Of a stretch of DNA of 64,000 bases, positions 8,048 to 17,929 are shown one piece after another (position 1 is the stretch's first letter; every line of letters starts with the position of its first letter). Position numbers and translations under genes: made by a program. Source of the stretch: a virus; IMG/VR virus record IMGVR_UViG_3300045131_002362, positions 1-64,000 of that record. One strand, 5' to 3'. The notes beneath the pieces were generated by a model, which made no database searches, had not been told where the DNA came from, and saw only the letters and a program-made list of their open reading frames with translations.

Positions 8048-10687
8048 ATGAAACTCACAAATCTCGAACTGAACGGAACGCTACTGTTCACCTCTGCCGG
8101 TGAAACGAAGTCTGTTGTCATGACAACGGACGCCGATGGCATTCCGTACAGCGCCTATTACGTCATGCCGAACGGTTACGTCTCCTGGCTGTCCGTCACG
8201 GTTGTAGACAATGTGTTCGCCATGAAGGCGACCAGCAACCTGTTTTCCGAAACGTCGAGGAGTGTGGTTGTGAGCTTCAGATGTATGCCGACGGCCGGCG
8301 GCACACTTCAGACGACGAACGTCACTGTTACGCAGGCGGCTGACACGGTTGCCCTGACGTTTGACCCGACACAGGTCTCGCTGGCGTACGACGCGGGGGC
8401 CACCGACGACGTGACCGTGACCGGCATACCGTCGGGCGCAATCGTCACTGTCTCAGCTCCCGAATGGCTCACGGCAGCTTTCTCTTCCGCAACAACTCTT
8501 GCTGTGACCGCCGCGCTTAACGTTTCGGAGGATGACCGTGTCGGCACTGTCACCGTCGGTGTTGACGGAAGATCTTTCTACCTCACCGTCACGCAGGCCG
8601 CAAATACCTCGACCATCACGTTTGATCCGACAGAGGTATCGCTGGCGTATAGCGCAGGGGCCACCGACGACGTTACAATCACCGGCATACCCTCCGGCGC
8701 ATCCGTGACTGTCTCTGCGCCCGAGTGGCTCACGGCCTCTGTGCTTGCTGGCGTTCTGACGCTCACTGCGACAGAGAATCCTAGCGGTTCGGAACGCACA
8801 GGAACAGTGAACCTTGTCGTTGTGGGGAAGACGTGGCCGCTGACTGTGGCCCAAGCAAAGAACCCCTTCCTGTACGGGCCGCTCACGCTTGACGAGCAGT
8901 CCTATGACGCGCCATACTCCGGAGGATCTGTGACGGTCACGGCGACAGCCATGCCGTCGAACGCAAGCACCTTCTCGATCGCCGTGAAGCGGTCCGGATC
9001 TTGTACAGCCTGCGAAGACTCAGAAAACGTGATCACGTTCGAGCAACTGAGCGCGACATCTGTGAAGATCATTGTAGGTGCGCAGGATCTGTTCGACGGG
9101 ATTGAACGTGGCTTTACGCTGACGTTTACAGCCGGAAACGAGACGGCCACTTTCACGATCACGCAGGAGGCGCCCGACGCGTATCACCGGTATTATGGCG
9201 TTGGAGACAAGTTCTTGCGCTCGGCAGTTTCCGAGAAGACACCGACCTATCTCGCCCCGTCGACCGTACAGCAGCTTTTGGCTGAGTTGAAAACGACCGG
9301 ATGGACACAGCTCGAGTCGCTGAGGGCTCCTGTATTGGTTGCCACCAATCTCGATTCCGTGCCGAAGAAGATCCTCTCGCATGAGGCGTTCAAGGCGTGC
9401 CATGGGCACACGACGGTCGATGGCACGACCTTCCACCAGGTCTCGATGGGCGCCGCCGTATACAGGTTCATTTTCGATCCTGCGGCATACGGCCTTGTGC
9501 TGAAGGGCATCCGTTTCATCGTAAGATCCGACGCATATTGCGCCGAGGGGCTCCGTGTAGCGCTGGACACGACAAGCACCTCTGACACGCCCTCGGAAGA
9601 CTGGTTGGCCATAAGGGAAGGCACAGCAGGCTTTTTCAAGCCTGGTTGTGCCCCGCGAGTTTTGCGGGACGCGGGATATTACGGCGCTTCGGAAACGGTC
9701 GTGTTCTCGCCGATCAACGTCACGATCTCGGCAGAGACTCGACTGTACCTGTACCTGACCCTTGAGGACTACCGTGGGATCATCAACGGCTGGGTTTACG
9801 GCTCCGGTCTTATCAATCCCGTGTTCGACTTCTTCGCTGCGGATGAGGATACGGTCGAGGGAGTAGAGAATTATGACACGATCGCCCAGTCGGCGATACA
9901 GAAAGACGGATACCCGCTCGTGACGGACGGTACGGTTCTGTCGCCGATGGCAGATCCGGCGAATCCTTCCGAGGGCCGCGAGATTGCGATCCGCGCTGTC
10001 AATTTCGGCACGTCGCCCTCGAAGAACGATCCGACGCCTGTCGAGGCAGCGAGCGCGATCGCCTTCCTTGCCGCGCGAATCGCCGAGAGCGGTATGGCGC
10101 AGGCGGATCTGTCGGCCACCCCGATCACGGCCTGGCAGGCGCACCAGTTTGGACTGGGCTGCGCCATCTGCCGGCAGATCATCGGTGCAACAGCGCCCTT
10201 CTCTCAGCGCCTGATCCAAACGGTTTCGCCTCTGGCCGTGCTGTGCGCCTTGCCGCCAAACTACACGCCAGCGTTCGTCAGACTGACTCACAGGGCCGGG
10301 CAGGCGACTTTTGTCGTTTCCGGCGCGGATGTCCGGCTGTCGGTTTACTGGATCGCGTCGAAGGCCGTGACGCTGAAAGAACTCGGCGACCTCTATGCGG
10401 CTCCGGCGTTCTCTCTCGGCGAGTCAAAGATTGAGGGCGGCGGAATGACGGCGGAACTGCTCGGCAGCAAGCGCATTCCGTCTTCGGTCGCCGCGCTGAC
10501 GGAGGTCGCCATCGAGATTGTGCCGCCTTCCGCGCGCTGGGGCACGCTGCTCATCGTTCCGTGGATCGCCCGTGTGACGGCAACGTCGCTGGTGGCGAAT
10601 GAGCCGATCGGTCTTGTGGGTATTGAGGTTCTCGAAAACGAAATCGCCGGAACCGCCTGGGTCCCGGACGTGAAACTGGAGGCATGA
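8048..10687 (+). CDS. Tail adhesin with four BACON-like domains
   Basis: An 879-residue protein. Four beta-sandwich repeats occupy about residues 12-96, 101-183, 188-270 and 279-374. Repeats 2 and 3 share SAPEWLTA, and all four end in a VTQA-type strand, the pattern of BACON domains found in Bacteroidota surface proteins and the crAssphage tail region, where carbohydrate or mucin binding is proposed. The remaining 500 residues are unrecognised and may form the fibre body. Start at ATG 8048 with GGAG upstream; a TTG at 8021 is possible. The stop overlaps the next start (ATGATG). Confidence 0.75.
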   Translation: MKLTNLELNGTLLFTSAGETKSVVMTTDADGIPYSAYYVMPNGYVSWLSVTVVDNVFAMKATSNLFSETSRSVVVSFRCMPTAGGTLQTTNVTVTQAADTVALTFDPTQVSLAYDAGATDDVTVTGIPSGAIVTVSAPEWLTAAFSSATTLAVTAALNVSEDDRVGTVTVGVDGRSFYLTVTQAANTSTITFDPTEVSLAYSAGATDDVTITGIPSGASVTVSAPEWLTASVLAGVLTLTATENPSGSERTGTVNLVVVGKTWPLTVAQAKNPFLYGPLTLDEQSYDAPYSGGSVTVTATAMPSNASTFSIAVKRSGSCTACEDSENVITFEQLSATSVKIIVGAQDLFDGIERGFTLTFTAGNETATFTITQEAPDAYHRYYGVGDKFLRSAVSEKTPTYLAPSTVQQLLAELKTTGWTQLESLRAPVLVATNLDSVPKKILSHEAFKACHGHTTVDGTTFHQVSMGAAVYRFIFDPAAYGLVLKGIRFIVRSDAYCAEGLRVALDTTSTSDTPSEDWLAIREGTAGFFKPGCAPRVLRDAGYYGASETVVFSPINVTISAETRLYLYLTLEDYRGIINGWVYGSGLINPVFDFFAADEDTVEGVENYDTIAQSAIQKDGYPLVTDGTVLSPMADPANPSEGREIAIRAVNFGTSPSKNDPTPVEAASAIAFLAARIAESGMAQADLSATPITAWQAHQFGLGCAICRQIIGATAPFSQRLIQTVSPLAVLCALPPNYTPAFVRLTHRAGQATFVVSGADVRLSVYWIASKAVTLKELGDLYAAPAFSLGESKIEGGGMTAELLGSKRIPSSVAALTEVAIEIVPPSARWGTLLIVPWIARVTATSLVANEPIGLVGIEVLENEIAGTAWVPDVKLEA
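8360..8737 (+). repeat. Two 117-bp direct repeats encoding BACON units
   Basis: Bases 8360-8476 and 8621-8737 are clearly related copies, 261 bases (87 codons) apart. Both encode TFDPT-V-LAY-AGATDDVT-TGIPSGA. Most differences are third-position changes, which points to a fairly recent in-frame duplication under protein-level selection. Confidence 0.8.
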
Positions 10688-12750
10688 TGAAAACGATTCT
10701 TGCGATATGGCTGGGCGCGACGGTTTTCGCCTGTGCGGCGAACATGGCGGATTTTGACGGCGACGGGATGCCGGACGTGTGGGAAGCTGCGTTCGGCCTG
10801 CGCACCAACAGCGCAGCGGGAATAGACGGGGCGTACGGCGATCCGGACGGCGACGGGCTGCCGAACATAGCCGAGTACCGCGCGGGCTATACTGTGGCAT
10901 CTGGTAGCGTCTACAGCAACTACACATGGGCTGTCGCCGGTTTGGCGCCAACGAATGCTTACAGCGCTGGCGGTACTCTTCCGGACTACTGGCATGTGGC
11001 GGGCAGCAACCGCGTGCATCTCGGCTGGATGTTCACCGACCATGATTTCGTCGACTCCTCTTGGGAGGCGCAGGCGACGAATCGGGCGTCTCTCTACGTC
11101 CCCGACGAGGGGGACGTGTATGGAGGCTGGAGTGCATGGGAGCGCTGTCGCATGTCATCAGCCAAGGTTTCGCCAACCGTCGAGCTGGACCTGACGTATA
11201 TCGGACCGCGAAACGTAGACACAGTCACGATCAGCGCCTTCAGCGATCTGACCGAGCCAGCAGATGTCGTCTTCCGCGTGACCGGGTACAATCGCACACA
11301 CACGCTCACCAATGTCGTTTCTGGCAAGCTGAAGCGAAGTTCAGTCTACTGGCTTGCAGTGCCGGGGACAGGCGCATGGACGCAGGGGGACCCGATCGGA
11401 ACGCTCGTGTCGCAGCCGATGTCGTGGGACAGGACAAAATTGGCCATCGAGCTTCTGCCCACAGACGGACACCGATTTGTAATGACACTGCCGACGCCGG
11501 TTTTTGAACAGACCGGTGTAACGCCGTCTCGTGTGCGCATACGGCGCAGCAGGATTGATGGTCTACAGACCTATCAGACTGTCATTCTGGACAGAAGCTA
11601 TACGCACGACAAACTGCTAACACCTATGGATTATTTGAACGTTCTCGGCTTGGATTGGGCTTTCACGAACGTTCCCAGAGGTTCGGTTAGCCTCGACATG
11701 ACAACGTACGATGTGTATTTCGGACAAGCTGATGTTCTGACGAATAACGTGCGGGCGCTCACCTTCACGAACTGGTTTGGTTCCTATCCGTTCACCTCTG
11801 ACCCTGTCTCGCCGAAGAACGGCGCTTATATTTATTCGGCTCGTCCGGAGTTTAGATGGAAGAACTCTCGAGTTGGGTCTTACGATTCCTTTGGCAGTTT
11901 GAATTTGCAAAATGTCGGCAACACAGCCTTTAAACTGGAAATTCTTTCGGGCACAAATATAATCTACAGCACGGAAGAAATGCTGTTGCCACCGTCAGAT
12001 CCAGACACGAGAGATCATACGTGGCAAGCTCCGGTGTTTGCAGGTGGGACATTACCGAACGGCGTTACACTGAACGAAAACGCGCTTTATTCTTGGCGTT
12101 TCGCATGCTTAAACGCAAAATTCACTAGCTCCTACGGAACCTGGTCTCCGTTGTCATATTTCAGGTGGGCAGTAAACAGCCCGATGGGGTCTTCTGGGTA
12201 CGGTGAAGTGAAGGCGCTCGTGAAATACCGTGGGCCGGCAACAAATCTGAGCGGACGTGTCATCACGCAGGCGTACACGCATCGAGGCTTCTGCGGAGAT
12301 CCCGCCGGACAATACACGCTGACGGACTCCGGTGTGGTCTCGATGACCAATTCTTCGACCACGGCGACAAACTCTGTTTTGCGAGGACTCACCCCGAGCG
12401 CCTCTGCCGGTCCGTACTACGTTTGCGCTTTCATCGACAGCAACGGAAACGGAACGCGAGACGCATGGGAGTCTTGGGGCTATGCCAACAACCGGGGCGC
12501 AACCGATATTCTGCCCTTCGACGCGAGGCCGTTTCCGGTCGCCTATGCCGTGCAGGACACGATAGCCTCCGTGGTGATCGAGGATGCCGATACAGACCGC
12601 GACTGGTTCCCGGACGCATGGGAGTATGAGGGCAGCGCATCGGTCACAAACGCGTTCCTCGCACCAATCGGCCCGTCTGCCGACTGGGACAATTCCGTCG
12701 ACACCCGCGTGAACCCGTATCTGATCACGAACGGCGTGTTCAGAAACTGA
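10687..12750 (+). CDS. Exported protein with calcium-binding DxDxDG motifs
   Basis: A 687-residue protein. Residues 1-18 form a signal peptide, with VFAC resembling a lipobox. DFDGDGMPD (22-30) and DPDGDGLPN (52-60) match thrombospondin-3/EF-hand-like calcium loops. Related loops recur near the C-terminus (DSNGNGTRD, DADTDRDWFPD). Such proteins are common on the surface of Verrucomicrobiota/Kiritimatiellota bacteria. It lies between adhesin and fibre genes, so it may be a tail fibre or a host-derived surface protein. The ATG at 10687 fits GGAGG better than the ATG at 10684. Confidence 0.65.
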   Translation: MKTILAIWLGATVFACAANMADFDGDGMPDVWEAAFGLRTNSAAGIDGAYGDPDGDGLPNIAEYRAGYTVASGSVYSNYTWAVAGLAPTNAYSAGGTLPDYWHVAGSNRVHLGWMFTDHDFVDSSWEAQATNRASLYVPDEGDVYGGWSAWERCRMSSAKVSPTVELDLTYIGPRNVDTVTISAFSDLTEPADVVFRVTGYNRTHTLTNVVSGKLKRSSVYWLAVPGTGAWTQGDPIGTLVSQPMSWDRTKLAIELLPTDGHRFVMTLPTPVFEQTGVTPSRVRIRRSRIDGLQTYQTVILDRSYTHDKLLTPMDYLNVLGLDWAFTNVPRGSVSLDMTTYDVYFGQADVLTNNVRALTFTNWFGSYPFTSDPVSPKNGAYIYSARPEFRWKNSRVGSYDSFGSLNLQNVGNTAFKLEILSGTNIIYSTEEMLLPPSDPDTRDHTWQAPVFAGGTLPNGVTLNENALYSWRFACLNAKFTSSYGTWSPLSYFRWAVNSPMGSSGYGEVKALVKYRGPATNLSGRVITQAYTHRGFCGDPAGQYTLTDSGVVSMTNSSTTATNSVLRGLTPSASAGPYYVCAFIDSNGNGTRDAWESWGYANNRGATDILPFDARPFPVAYAVQDTIASVVIEDADTDRDWFPDAWEYEGSASVTNAFLAPIGPSADWDNSVDTRVNPYLITNGVFRN

Positions 12751-12766
12751 TCCGAGGGGCGTGTTG

Positions 12767-12796
12767 TTGATGCAGGGCGCCGCCGAGTGTTAATAT
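12767..12796 (+). promoter_or_regulatory. Candidate promoter in the 12.75-12.82 kb gap
   Basis: TTGATG at 12767-12772, an 18-base spacer, and TAATAT at 12791-12796, 25 bases before the GTG start at 12821. It lies in the only sizeable non-coding gap between tail genes. Confidence 0.4.
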
Positions 12797-12820
12797 CCCC
12801 GCGTACGAAAGGGGAGCACA

Positions 12821-13375
12821 GTGAACCAGATTTTCCGCATAACCGTCGGGGTTGAGACGCTTCAAGGGCGCCTTCAGGCTGTCCGTGTCGGTAAGGGATA
12901 CTCCTGCATATTTCACATCTCTGGCGTAGCCTACGCCGAAGGTGAAGCCGCGCCCAAAATCTGGATCGGATCGACAGAAGCCGACACGCTTTTTTGGACC
13001 GGTGTTTGGGACAGTGAAAAGGGCGTATGGGTTGTCGCTGTAAATAGTGATGCGAGCGCAACTGTGGCGACGCGCTCCTATGCCCTCACGATGACCGGTG
13101 ACGACGGAACAGGCGAGGGGGTGCGTGAGTACATCGCCGGCCAAGGTCCGTTTACCGTTTACTCCAATATCGCCGGAGGTGGTGCTGAGGGTGGCGACGA
13201 AGGCGAGTCTCTCGGTGAGCAGATTGTTGCGCTAAACGCTCGGCTCCTCATTTTGGAACAGCGCTTTGAGGATCTTGCGACCCTCGGAATGTTTAACGGT
13301 GAGCAAGCCTTCGATCACGAGATGCGCGCGCAGGTCGAGGCCATCACCAACAAGTTGAGGGGGGCACCGTTATGA
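12821..13375 (+). CDS. Baseplate or fibre-base protein with coiled coil
   Basis: A 184-residue protein starting at GTG 12821 behind AAAGGGGAGCA. The first 110 residues are beta-rich and resemble the N-terminal domain of upper-baseplate proteins (FRITVGVETLQG, IWIGSTEAD). The C-terminal 55 residues form a coiled coil (IVALNARLLILEQRFEDL), suited to trimerisation. The stop overlaps the next gene (ATGA), so it may be the anchor for the large fibre that follows. The functional call is inference. Confidence 0.5.
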   Translation: MNQIFRITVGVETLQGRLQAVRVGKGYSCIFHISGVAYAEGEAAPKIWIGSTEADTLFWTGVWDSEKGVWVVAVNSDASATVATRSYALTMTGDDGTGEGVREYIAGQGPFTVYSNIAGGGAEGGDEGESLGEQIVALNARLLILEQRFEDLATLGMFNGEQAFDHEMRAQVEAITNKLRGAPL

Positions 13376-16023
13376 TTTTCAGAATGATTGGCTTTATCGT
13401 AATCTTGGCAAGCTCGTGCATTGCGCAGGAGACCCGCATGGACTGGAAGTGGGGCCGGCCAGGTGTGATGGTCGAAACGAACATTCCGACGACAGTCACA
13501 ATCAACGGCGTACCATGGTGGACTGCTACGAACGGGGCTTTTAACGTGCAGGGCGGCTTAGGGCTGGACTCGCAGGGCGTGACCAACATCTTCAACGGGA
13601 TGATTGTCGAAGCCACCAACGGCTTCGTGACGACCCCCGGCGTGAGCGGCATCGTGAACGCGGCGATCTCCAACCTGCCCCCGTCAGGCATGAGCGCGAC
13701 CGACGTGACCAACATTTCAACGGTAGTCGCAAATAGCATCGTGACGGCGGCGACGAACGCAATCATTCAACCTACCGGTGTTCCTTACTGGATTGGCACG
13801 AACGGCGCCGAGTTCGCCACGCTGGAGCCGGACGCGCAGCCGCTGGTGTGGCGGGTTGAATCAACCAATGTGTGGCAACTGACTGTGACGGAGGCCTTGA
13901 CGGCAGGGGGCACAATATACAAGTCCGTCGGTACGTACGTCTCTGATATGCCGTACCCTATCCAGCCCGGGTCCTGGAACCATATCGGAGCGGTTACAGT
14001 CAATCCTAATGTTGTAGATGTCTGTACCATTCAAGCGTTTTTTGGCGTATTCGATACTGAGTACGACACAGCGATTTCAATAAGCACCTATATCGGTGAT
14101 GCCACAGGTGCAGCGACACTAGTGTATGCACCGGTGATCTACACCAACTACGTCACCCGCCTTGCGGCGACGAACGACCTAGCTGAATTCCTCTCCATCG
14201 CAGATTACGCGTTGTGGCAGACCAACATCCTTGACATGATCCAAGCGATCAGCAACGACGCCTTCAACGCGCAGAGCACAGCGGACGGCGCGAGGGGTGC
14301 GGCGAATCAGGCGGCGCAAGATGCAGGCACAGCGCTCCAGCTCATCAGCGGGGTAGGTGGGCTTGAAGAGCAGATTGACGCCAAGCTGGACGCGACCGGA
14401 GGAACGGCGAGCAATCTCACCGCAGTCGGCACGTTCTCGCTGTTCGGCTATCCGTGGTCTTGGAATCCCGAATTTCATACCTATGACGTGGGCTTGGACG
14501 GCGGGGTCACGGGGCAGCTTTTTCAGGAGCAGCACATCTACGTCAAGAATGGCACAGACGTTCCGCTCACCGAGGGGATGGCGGTTTGCGTCGCTGGCGG
14601 ACAAGGCGCGAACGTAGTTGTCGCTCCTGCCTCCTGTGACTCCCCGATCTGCAAATGGAACACGATCGGTTTGGTTACTCAGACGGGTGGGATCGCGGTG
14701 GGTGAACACGGCTACGTCGTGACCTCTGGAAACATCAACGACCTCGCCGGATATGGTCACTTCGATGTGTCTAATACGCTATGGCTGGCAACATCTGGCG
14801 TGGTAACGAATATCGAACCGGCGGCTGGCTCCGTGGCAGCAAAGGTAAAGATCGGCACCGTGCTGCGCTCACACAACACGCAGGGCCGCATATTCGTCAG
14901 CGTGCTAGCGATACCGAACGCGGCTGACGTTGGCGCGGTGGCGGTGAACAATGGAAGCGGAACGAACCTCACCGTTGCCGGATTGTCAACGCCGTACGGG
15001 TACACGAATAAGTACATGTGCGCGAACGGATCGACGATTTGCGCGAGCATGGCGCTACTTTCACCAACGACCAATTTGCAGATCAAGACGCAAAACGGCG
15101 ACATCCAGATTTCACCGGCTGGCAACATGGGAATAAACGCGACGCCTAGTGCTTCGTATTCGCTCAACTTAGCCAGCGGCATAAATGCAGGCGGAAACGT
15201 GCAAGCCAGCTATTTTGGTACTGGAAACTATGTCCTTTTTTCGACGCGTGGACTTTACCGTGACAGCCAGAACGCCGGTCAGTTTGTTTTCGACACGGCG
15301 GTTGCTGGTGGGGCGAACCCAATAATCCTTGGCAGCGGCGGAACTGGATACAGCAACGGTCAAGTGAACGTCCGGTTGGATGGTCGAAACTATGCGTCGT
15401 TCACCACGAACAAGATATGGTTCGGTTTGAACAGCAATGTCGTGGTGGACATAGAAGGAACGGTATCAGCAACCAACTTCGTATTCACGCGCCCGCGCTG
15501 GATCGACGAAAAGGCGACGGGGCTTTCGTTATCGCCTACTCCGTCCGCAGAACCGCAGCGCATCGAGATACCGGCAGGCAGCGGGGTTCACGCGCTGGCG
15601 TTTTCGATTGGAGACAATGCAGCCGGTTCGCTCCAGTGGCAGCACGGACTGGCAAAGACGAACGCGCTATACCAGAATCTGTACTACAGTCCGCACACGC
15701 ATACGCGAGCGCTTTCAACGGACGGCAACGATACCGCGACGTGGGTTGTCAAATGGCAGGTGGCAGGCGTGAACGGTGCGTACTCAGAAACGCTTGCACG
15801 CACCACGACGGTGACTTATGCGGAGGCGAACACGCATTACATTTGCGACTTCGGAGTTGTCACGAATAATGCGCTGTCTGGCAAGGATTCCGTTATCAGC
15901 CCCTTCACGCTTTACCGCATCGCCGGCAGTAACGAGGTAGCAGCCGACGAGGCCGTTGTTGATAGCATCGACTTCCATATTCCGGTCGCTGAGTACGGCT
16001 CGGTTGTGGCTAACGGCGATTAG
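13372..16023 (+). CDS. Large tail fibre protein with signal peptide
   Basis: An 883-residue protein. Residues 1-20 form a signal peptide (hydrophobic GFIVILASSC, Ala at the cut site). The body is rich in Thr, Asn, Gly and short beta repeats, including a DNDC-like segment near 560-620 and GNMGINATPSASYSLNL typical of fibre shaft regions. A mid-protein domain (360-500) contains IYVKNGTDVPLTEGMAV, as in tail-fibre collar domains. It is coupled to the coiled-coil protein upstream. A signal peptide on a fibre is unusual. Confidence 0.65.
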   Translation: MIFRMIGFIVILASSCIAQETRMDWKWGRPGVMVETNIPTTVTINGVPWWTATNGAFNVQGGLGLDSQGVTNIFNGMIVEATNGFVTTPGVSGIVNAAISNLPPSGMSATDVTNISTVVANSIVTAATNAIIQPTGVPYWIGTNGAEFATLEPDAQPLVWRVESTNVWQLTVTEALTAGGTIYKSVGTYVSDMPYPIQPGSWNHIGAVTVNPNVVDVCTIQAFFGVFDTEYDTAISISTYIGDATGAATLVYAPVIYTNYVTRLAATNDLAEFLSIADYALWQTNILDMIQAISNDAFNAQSTADGARGAANQAAQDAGTALQLISGVGGLEEQIDAKLDATGGTASNLTAVGTFSLFGYPWSWNPEFHTYDVGLDGGVTGQLFQEQHIYVKNGTDVPLTEGMAVCVAGGQGANVVVAPASCDSPICKWNTIGLVTQTGGIAVGEHGYVVTSGNINDLAGYGHFDVSNTLWLATSGVVTNIEPAAGSVAAKVKIGTVLRSHNTQGRIFVSVLAIPNAADVGAVAVNNGSGTNLTVAGLSTPYGYTNKYMCANGSTICASMALLSPTTNLQIKTQNGDIQISPAGNMGINATPSASYSLNLASGINAGGNVQASYFGTGNYVLFSTRGLYRDSQNAGQFVFDTAVAGGANPIILGSGGTGYSNGQVNVRLDGRNYASFTTNKIWFGLNSNVVVDIEGTVSATNFVFTRPRWIDEKATGLSLSPTPSAEPQRIEIPAGSGVHALAFSIGDNAAGSLQWQHGLAKTNALYQNLYYSPHTHTRALSTDGNDTATWVVKWQVAGVNGAYSETLARTTTVTYAEANTHYICDFGVVTNNALSGKDSVISPFTLYRIAGSNEVAADEAVVDSIDFHIPVAEYGSVVANGD

Positions 16024-16051
16024 GCGTAAACGATAAAGGGGGATTTGAGAC

Positions 16052-16675
16052 ATGTCAGGATCAATTGCAAAAGCACAGCTCGAAAGTATTAACGCGAGGC
16101 TGACTGGGCAAGAGCTTCGGGACAAGCCAGAGTTCGATGGGCATCGCAGCCTTGTCGATTCGGCAATCGAATCGAGTAACGGGGCGGTGGACAAGGTGGC
16201 CTCCATGGCCGAAACGCAGGGGCGCCTTGTGGCGTTCATTGTGCAGCAGTCCTTACGTGAGCCGGACAGGCTGGCCACCGCTTTCCAGAAGGCGCACATC
16301 TGTCATTTCCAGACCGACGGGAAAGGTAATTTCATCGACCCGCCGTGGCAACCCGCAATCGAAGACGCGATCGAGGTAGCGTTCCGCGAGCATAGCAAGG
16401 CCGCTGACGCCCCGGAGTCGAGCATTGAGATAAAAGTGCCCGTCATCGGTACGCTGCTCATCGGGAAAGGGAAGGCTGCCGCTGCCGTTGCAGGAGCGCT
16501 CGGCAAGGTCGCTATGTATGCCATAGTTGTCGGTGCGTTGCTCTACTGGCAGAGCGCTCGCTTCCAGGAGTTCGTGGAGCGTCGTTTCGCAGTGGCATCT
16601 GACGAGAGGGCGCTGAACAACGATCGGGCTGAAGGAATCCACCAGGTCATAATCGAAAAAGGAGACTCAGAATGA
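16052..16675 (+). CDS. Single-span membrane protein, possible lysis function
   Basis: A 207-residue protein with helical N-terminal 130 residues, one membrane segment at about 150-170 (KVAMYAIVVGALLYW) preceded by an Ala/Gly stretch, and a charged C-terminus. It comes after the fibres and before a lipoprotein-like gene, where holins and spanins are often found. The long N-terminal domain is unlike a simple holin. GGGGGA precedes the ATG. A weak promoter-like pair (TTGTGG-N17-TAAACG) lies at 16004-16032. Confidence 0.45.
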   Translation: MSGSIAKAQLESINARLTGQELRDKPEFDGHRSLVDSAIESSNGAVDKVASMAETQGRLVAFIVQQSLREPDRLATAFQKAHICHFQTDGKGNFIDPPWQPAIEDAIEVAFREHSKAADAPESSIEIKVPVIGTLLIGKGKAAAAVAGALGKVAMYAIVVGALLYWQSARFQEFVERRFAVASDERALNNDRAEGIHQVIIEKGDSE

Positions 16676-17304
16676 AGATCACACTTATCGCAAGCACAAC
16701 CTGCGCCTACAGCGCCGCAGCTCTCAAGATCGTCCGAACTGCCGAGTTTCGGGCGTGGCTCAAAGAGAGCGGACACACCATCGTCGCCGTCGATGTGAAC
16801 AGCGCCGCAGGCAAGGCGGCTCTCAAGGCTTGCGGCTGCAAGGGCGCGTGCAAGACACCTGTCTTCTGTATCGCGGCGGAGAAGCCTTACAGCATCAGCT
16901 ACAGGCCCGCGAAAGGTGAGGCGTCCGCCGCCGACCTGATTGCCAAACTGGGTGCGGCGTGCGGATCGTGCAACTGGAAACCGAGTGTTTGCCCGACGTG
17001 CAAGCGGGCGCTTGGGTGTCTGCTGCCGCTCGGGTTGCTGGCGTCGATGCTGTTCACGGGCTGCGTCGTAACGAAAGGGGCGTGCGTCCCGAAGCCGGCC
17101 CCCGAGCCGCCGGAAATCAGCTTCTTCCGTGTCGCATTCCTCTACCCGTTCTCAGTGGAGGACGTGACGTTCCCCGGTGGCGTCGCGTTGAAGAAGTACG
17201 GCACGTCCGGCGGCGCGGCTGAGCTTGTCCCCCTTGTCGATGCCAGCGGGAAGCTCGTCGGCACGATGATCGGCTCCGGGGCGAAAGCGGTTGTGGCACC
17301 GTAA
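16672..17304 (+). CDS. Glutaredoxin-like domain fused to lipoprotein-like C-terminus
   Basis: A 210-residue protein. Residues 1-80 look like a small thioredoxin/glutaredoxin fold: beta start KITLIAST, then CAYS at the active-site position (a monothiol CxxS) and TPVF before the third strand. Several Cys follow (CGC, CGSC, CPTC). Residues 118-133 form a hydrophobic segment ending in LFTGC, a perfect lipobox. A Pro-rich segment (PKPAPEPPE) and 75 further residues follow. No start codon is seen just before the lipobox part, so the two appear fused. A spanin-like role is one option. It overlaps the previous gene by four bases. Confidence 0.5.
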   Translation: MKITLIASTTCAYSAAALKIVRTAEFRAWLKESGHTIVAVDVNSAAGKAALKACGCKGACKTPVFCIAAEKPYSISYRPAKGEASAADLIAKLGAACGSCNWKPSVCPTCKRALGCLLPLGLLASMLFTGCVVTKGACVPKPAPEPPEISFFRVAFLYPFSVEDVTFPGGVALKKYGTSGGAAELVPLVDASGKLVGTMIGSGAKAVVAP

Positions 17305-17314
17305 GGAGAGCGCA

Positions 17315-17929
17315 ATGGAGTACGGGCAGGGCTTTTGGTGTGTCGAGGACGGCATACGTCTGGAGCAGCGGACGTACCCGTCTACGCGCGGCTTTGAGTA
17401 TGGCGCCGTCGATCCAGTCGATGTGACCGGCGACTGCGGCGAGTTCCTCTTGCGCGACTGGTGTTTCGACTACGCCGTGCCTGGCACGCAGACAACGCTG
17501 CGCATCACCATCAAAGGCCACCCCTGCCCGATCCTCCACAAGAATGCTTTCGATTTCGACTGGGCCAGTATACCCCGACCGCTACGTGGCGTCACATGCG
17601 ACAAGGCCGACTACCGCATTCGCGCCGGATGCCTGCCACACGACATGGGTTTCTGCGTCCATGAGTTCTGGCCAAACATGGATCGGGCCTTCTGGAACAG
17701 GATGCTTTTTGAGATCATGGAGGCTTACAGCGTGACGTGGGAAGAGGTGGGCGCGGCGACTGGTGCAAAGGCCAAAGCGAAGATGCTCGCTCGCTATTTC
17801 GGCGACCGAGCGCTACGCAACGCTGTTTGGGCGGCCGTCACGGTTGGCGGGCCGTTCTGCTGGCGGAAGACGCCGGAAGAGATTGCGATATACGAGAAGA
17901 TGCTGCGCGTCGAGATCGCCCCGGTATAA
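17315..17929 (+). CDS. DUF1353 family phage protein
   Basis: A 204-residue protein with the DUF1353 pattern: DFDWASIPR near residue 85 and CLPHDMGFC near 107, where the family usually has GA-LHDYLY. Members are common in tailed phages near lysis and tail genes; the biochemical role is not established. The ATG at 17315 follows AAGGAGAGCGCA, ten bases after the stop of the previous gene. Confidence 0.65.
   Translation: MEYGQGFWCVEDGIRLEQRTYPSTRGFEYGAVDPVDVTGDCGEFLLRDWCFDYAVPGTQTTLRITIKGHPCPILHKNAFDFDWASIPRPLRGVTCDKADYRIRAGCLPHDMGFCVHEFWPNMDRAFWNRMLFEIMEAYSVTWEEVGAATGAKAKAKMLARYFGDRALRNAVWAAVTVGGPFCWRKTPEEIAIYEKMLRVEIAPV

Noticed and set aside
8360-8737. Template/variable repeat pair of a diversity-generating retroelement
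   Set aside because: Differences are mostly silent and not at adenines, and no reverse transcriptase is present in the window.
9020-10291. Long minus-strand frame of 423 codons opposite the adhesin gene
   Set aside because: Arg-rich, no domain pattern and no start signals; it mirrors the codon bias of the real + strand gene.
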